The notes under the pieces were generated by a model. It ran no database searches, was not told the DNA's origin, and saw only the letters and a list, made by a program, of their open reading frames with translations. A stretch of 64,000 bases of DNA from positions 4,623,947-4,687,946 of the forward strand of contig NC_087067.1 in NCBI RefSeq assembly GCF_963678635.1. Reading direction: 5' to 3'. This document shows positions 60,087-64,000 of this stretch, piece after piece. Source of the stretch: Symsagittifera roscoffensis. Taxonomy: Eukaryota > Xenacoelomorpha > Acoela > Convolutidae. Both the position numbers and the translations under genes were made by a program. Each line of letters begins with the position of its first letter. Position 1 is the first letter of the stretch.

Positions 60087-60716
60087 AAAATTTATACTTG
60101 AGAACTAAAACCAAAAACTTTCTGTTATTTATCCTTTGTCAAATTTTCTAACTTCCTTTCCAGCTGTATATTGTACGACTCAAAGATACAAATATTCCTC
60201 TCGGCTGTTTTCTAGCTGCTCGGCAACCGTTTTTGCTATCCGTTTTCTTTTCTTATTGTTCAATTTGAGACGTTACATTTTTTTTCTCAGAGCTGCTAGG
60301 TTGTCTTCCTCATCTTGGGGTTCGGGAAAGCAGTTATTCTTTGGTATGCATTTTTTAAAAATTTTATTGCCTGATTTTATTATGTAACGAGCGTCCGTCC
60401 TCTTTTCTATCCTCCAAAGATTTTAGTGGTCTTTGAGTCCAAATTCTGCACTTTCTGAAGTGCTTGGAGGCACATCAACGTTTTCCTTTGTCATGGAATT
60501 GTTCAGGGTAATTTTGTGAGGTGAGGTTCAATGTATTCCGGTTTTATTGAGTGCTTCATGATAAATGTAAACTTGGGTTTGTTTCGATTTCAAAAAGCCT
60601 CACAATTTCTTTGGATTCGGTTCCCTCTTTGATAGCGGAGAAAAAATCTTTTCTTTTTTTCTTCCATCATCGATAGATAAGAAGGTTGTAGTATCGAAAA
60701 CTCTTTTTGCCTGCAT
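59117..60716 (-). CDS. Five-exon gene for a 106-residue hydrophilic protein
   Basis: Exons: 60716-60604 (MQAKRVFDTTTFLSIDD..., donor TT|GTGAGG), 59900-59855 (KAPSEQYAILNKN, donor GTGAGT), 59676-59657 (20 bases, donor GTTAGT), 59600-59557 (EETDEEAIDSRDKNT, donor GTAAAT) and 59214-59117 (LDVPSGQGRVDDAKKIVTL... to AHGFSSQA and TAG). All four junctions agree in phase (2, 0, 2, 1) and total 321 bases. Introns are 703, 178, 56 and 342 bp. The product is charged, with Lys-rich start and acidic middle, and has no signal peptide or membrane segment. Family not recognised. Exons 2-5 belong to the tandem 1036-bp array, exon 1 does not. Confidence 0.6.
60180..60338 (-). pseudogene. Coiled-coil-like ORF with one in-frame TAA
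   Basis: After an acceptor-like ATACCAAAG the minus strand reads NNCFPEPQDEEDNLAALRKK, then TAA (60275-60273), then continues in the same frame RLKLNNKKRKRIAKTVAEQL to EEYLYL and TGA. Composition is strongly protein-like: acidic start, basic helix, heptad-like leucines. It sits in intron 1 of the five-exon gene, same strand. It may be an alternative exon pair (a GTAACG donor overlaps the TAA) or a decayed exon. Confidence 0.4.
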
Positions 60717-61239
60717 TTTTGGGCGTTCGCTCCTGTGGTTAAAATGTAGCTTCTTTTTTTCGCTGAATATGTTTCTCGTTTCAGGATAGTTGTCACATCA
60801 GTCCTGTACTCTTATTTGGGCAGGATTTCTCCATACTAAACTTGAATGATCGTAATAATTTCGTGTCATACACACCATTAGCAAAAGCGTAAGTTATTTT
60901 TAAAACTTGGGCATAAACTAAAAACTCTATAAAAATTCTGTCCATCCTGGTACTGAAAGACCACAGATATACTAATCGGCCGCCTTTTTATAGGTAAAAA
61001 GCGACAGAAAAATCCGGCGGAGAGAGTTTTATCATATCAATTAAACCATTATCAGAAAATTATGTTTTTCTTGTGTTTTCCACAATCCCATCTGGGTGGA
61101 AATAACTTAAAGCTCTAAATCACAAGGGTCATTAAGTTAACCGAAAGCAACTAAGCATGGAAGGATTGAAAATTTGCAAAAGAAATAACGCAAATAATTT
61201 AGAATATACTTCTTCAAATAATCGTACTTGTTTGTTACG

Positions 61240-61815
61240 AAATGGGCGGTTCATCGTCCCAACTGCTGTCTGACTTATAATGAAAATACATGAAACTAGC
61301 AAGTCTGGTATCAATGGGTTTTCGACAGGTTGGAAATTCCGGTTTTCGGTGTCTTGCTGAAGCACGATGGTGACAAGCAAAGCAAGTTCGATTTTCAATG
61401 TAATCTGTCGAGTGCTTCAGGTTGTAATGTTTTATGTTACATCGTCTAGACACACATTGTTTTTCATTTTTCTGTGGACGGAAATATATCTTTATGGGAC
61501 AAAAAAGAAGCGAAAAAAGGGTTTGGAAGAAATTCTAGTTGTCTTGCAAGACATCTTAATGTCCAATGATACCAGGATTGCTAGCTTCACGCAATGAAAC
61601 TATGATTCACTTCATCGTCCCAACTGCTGTCTGAATCATAGTAATAACATGTGAAGCCAGCAACCCTGGAAATAATGGGTTTTCGACAGGTGGACGTTTT
61701 GGATATCGATGGCTTGTTGAAATACGATGTTAACATGCAATGCAAGTTCGATGTTCAAAAATTCCTTTCGAGTGTCTCACCACTGTGTTGTGTTATGTTA
61801 CAATTTCTAGCCACA
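61240..61815 (-). repeat. Duplicated exon-sized segment (two copies, about 350 bp apart)
   Basis: 61240-61450 and 61606-61815 align over about 205 bases at roughly 75% identity, sharing CAGTTGGGACGATGAA and TGTCGAAAACCCATT. In the frame read after the shared acceptor position (CTCGACAG / CTCGAAAG) both give xIELALxVxIVxQQ, with third-position changes over-represented, which suggests this part was coding. The 61.6-kb copy has a one-base loss further on. The 61.2-kb copy could be a working exon. No family recognised. Confidence 0.45.
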
Positions 61816-62052
61816 CGGAGAATTTCAATACTTCCGACATTCTGTAAAAGGAAGTAATATTGGACAAACAAGAATAGACACAATGGTTTGGAAAAAAAAT
61901 TAAAGTCCCTAGTTAAAAGAAAAGAATAACGAATAATCGGTTTTGTTCCAAACTTTCGGAAAATCTTTGTACAATAATACCGTATTCGATTTGTTGTGTT
62001 TTTGATGGTAGGCGATAGCTGTAGACTTGATCTAGCCAATTATAGTCAATTG

Positions 62053-62769
62053 CTATGTGTGATTAGTTCCATGGGTCAGAGAAGTCACACGGGCAGCATG
62101 AAGTTGCTGTTAAAGGAACGAATATTTTTTGCGAACAGATAGATGTGGTGATGGGCGGTGAGATGTTTATTACTGGTACCACTAAGAGGTTTTCCATAAC
62201 CTCTACTTTTCTTAACACCTGGCATAAATCGCGAGGGGAATAAAGCAAAAACTTATAATCGATGTTGGGCAGAGAGGCACAAGATTCTGCCAGAGTTAGA
62301 AAATTTATCAATGATTTGAGTACGGCATTCTTCAAAATTGAAATGAGGATGACGATTTAGTTTAAGAGAAGAAATAGTTTAAAGAAGAATTTGTTTCAGT
62401 GAAGGTATGATGGCTTATGACCATGTATTGTCAAATGGAACTCTAATATGACATATAGGGCACACTTTTTTCATTTATTGATGCTGTTGTTGTCTGTGTT
62501 TACGCAAGGATGTTTAACAATCCTGTGTTCAACCTTAGATTTTTTGTTTGACAGAGTGATTTGGTTAAAATATTACAGAAGTCATAATCTGTTAGGTTAC
62601 TCACATGAACATTTGTCTGCATATTGGACATTAGATTGTTCCAAATGGTGTTTTTTGCTCGCTTTTTTAGTTTTTTGTAGCATGGAACGCAATTTAAAGG
62701 TAGCAGTTGTGGAGGCGTATCTTTATGAAGTTTTTTAACGTGAAACAAAATTAAAGGCAGATGGAACAT
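62053..62769 (-). CDS. Three-exon gene for a 109-residue protein, unknown
   Basis: Exons: 62769-62605 (MFHLPLILFHVKKLHKDTPP..., donor CAT|GTGAGT), 62329-62219 (acceptor ATTTTGAAG, NAVLKSLINFLTLAESCASL..., donor CAG|GTGTTAAG) and 62106-62053 (acceptor TTCCTTTAACAG, QLHAARVTSLTHGTNHT, TAG). All junctions are phase 0. The first exon is basic with CVPCYKK, and the second has three further cysteines. No clear signal peptide. The upstream frame stays open for 14 codons before the ATG, so an additional 5' exon is possible. Confidence 0.45.
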
Positions 62770-62829
62770 TTGGTCAATTTTAATTCTCGATTTCGTTAAA
62801 ATCACAGATTAGATTATTGGAAACATTTT

Positions 62830-64000
62830 CTGATAGACATAAAATTGGGTGCAAGTGTTTGTTATTTGGTCTGATTATTCATATTTTAATTTCGATTGTC
62901 GATATTGTTTCATAATGTACGATAAAGTTGGGTAAGAATTTAAAGTCTTTAGCTGTGATAAAATATTACTGAAAACCAATGGTCGAAAACATGGTTTTTT
63001 CCTGAAGTAGTATCATTTCATTTGATGGTAGAGTTTTAAAAATTCGATATCGTCGAACATGATTGTGGATTTCAACAAAAGATAATGAATTTTTTAAGAA
63101 TCTAGAATAAAAGTAGATGCTTAGTTCTTCTTAAGTTATGTCTTCAGCATATCTGACTAGTACAGTTATATTTATTGGTAATATTGGCGGAAGTTCAAAA
63201 ACTTTCTCAACATTAAGTAATGCTATTTTGTCGACGACTGTTTAGATAGAATTGCATTCTGCTAATTTGCGAATATAGGTGGGTTTAAGATATTTGCTAA
63301 AAAATGACACAGTTCTAAGAAATTGGGATTGTCTACCGATATTGTAACTGTGTTTGACAGTAGTTATTGATTATATCTTTGAGTCACTGCATATTACTCA
63401 ATGAAAAGCGCAAACTTCGCGTTGCAAAGAACAGAAGATTTCGAAATATCTGCAGACGGCGAAGCCTCCTAATGGTTAAAAAAAGTGTAATGTAGTCAAT
63501 TATATGGACTCTTTCGTAGACATTGAGCAAGCGTTGAAAAAAATCACAGTGTTGTCAAATTGCCTGCGTTGGATGATTTTGTTTTGACTAAGTTTGTCAA
63601 TCAGTCTGAAGAAGTCTTTGAGGCACATTCAACTTTTAAGTCAATATGTTTTGATATAAATATACTATTTAAGTTATAGTTACTTTTGAATTTCTGTTTA
63701 ATGCCCATGACTAATGAGTACCTTGTCAATTGCCACGTTCCTTGCAGCTTGTCTTTATCCAATTTCAGTGTTACTTAATTGTTTAACTTAAGAAGTTGAT
63801 CTATTGCTTTTAAACTGAAGTATGGAGCCTCTACCTTGAACAAACCGCATTCAACAGGAAACAGTACAGGAGAGAGAAAAACACGCTGCGGATTACAGCC
63901 TTTCGTCCAAACAAGAAGTTTCAATTGTATAATTTAAAAAAAAACGCATCGTCCAGCCTGAAAACTGACTCAGCAACACAGGTCTTGGCGCTACCGGCGC
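62830..64000. other. Unassigned sequence to the window end
   Basis: On the plus strand 63400-63485 is basic (EKRKLRVAKNRRFRN) and 63504-63670 reads MDSFVDIEQALKK, then after a seven-A run in another frame LPALDDFVLTKFVNQSEEVF. It could be a frameshifted gene fragment. Nothing else is recognisable. Confidence 0.35.

Noticed and set aside
62448-62738. Plus-strand hydrophobic ORF of 96 residues
   Set aside because: It is antisense to exon 1 of the 62-kb gene, which has a GTGAGT donor and matched phases. Hydrophobicity arises from the complement of Lys/Asn codons.

Overview
This is a gene-poor, AT-rich stretch of an invertebrate animal genome. It has spliced genes with GT-AG introns (the shortest inferred is about 56 bp), two BEL/Pao elements, one Ty3/gypsy element, a LINE relic, foldback elements and tRNA-derived sequences. 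Nothing looks prokaryotic. The short introns, compact exons and RING/B-box gene types would suit a tunicate such as a larvacean, but the species cannot be fixed from this sequence alone.

Layout. 1-4775: decayed BEL/Pao copy on the minus strand, ending in a tRNA-like sequence. 8932-9981: intact single-exon RING/B-box/MATH gene. 11825-17378: Ty3/gypsy element with both LTRs, PBS, PPT and a near-perfect 5-bp target duplication, but with protease and most of the reverse transcriptase deleted. 20709-22840: two-exon gene for a protein with a C-terminal membrane anchor. 25802-28353 and 37733-40891: two paralogous four-exon lipocalin genes on the minus strand. A fragment related to the membrane-anchor gene lies at 35.4-35.6 kb, so the order (membrane protein, lipocalin) seems to occur twice and suggests an old tandem duplication of roughly 13 kb. 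Between them are a small three-exon gene (29.3-29.9 kb), a plus-strand terminal exon (29.0 kb), a LINE reverse-transcriptase relic (32.2-33.0 kb) and a tRNA-like sequence (33.95 kb).

43765-44457: intact B-box-like zinc-finger gene. A second BEL/Pao copy begins 168 bp after its stop (44626-53498). It has identical 171-bp terminal repeats, a PBS and a long leader, but its coding region carries two nonsense codons, two frameshifts and loss of the integrase catalytic Glu. The leader holds three tandem hairpins whose stems change on both sides so that pairing is kept.

55403-60086 is an array of a 1036-bp unit, about 4.5 copies. Read with splice sites, the unit contains exons 2-5 of a small five-exon gene whose first exon lies just outside the array at 60.7 kb. 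The array therefore looks like a tandem amplification of the 3' part of a gene. Beyond it are a three-exon small gene (62053-62769), a duplicated exon-sized segment (61.2-61.8 kb) and unassigned sequence.

All splice models were built by eye from splice-site consensus, reading phase and paralogue comparison. They need transcript support.
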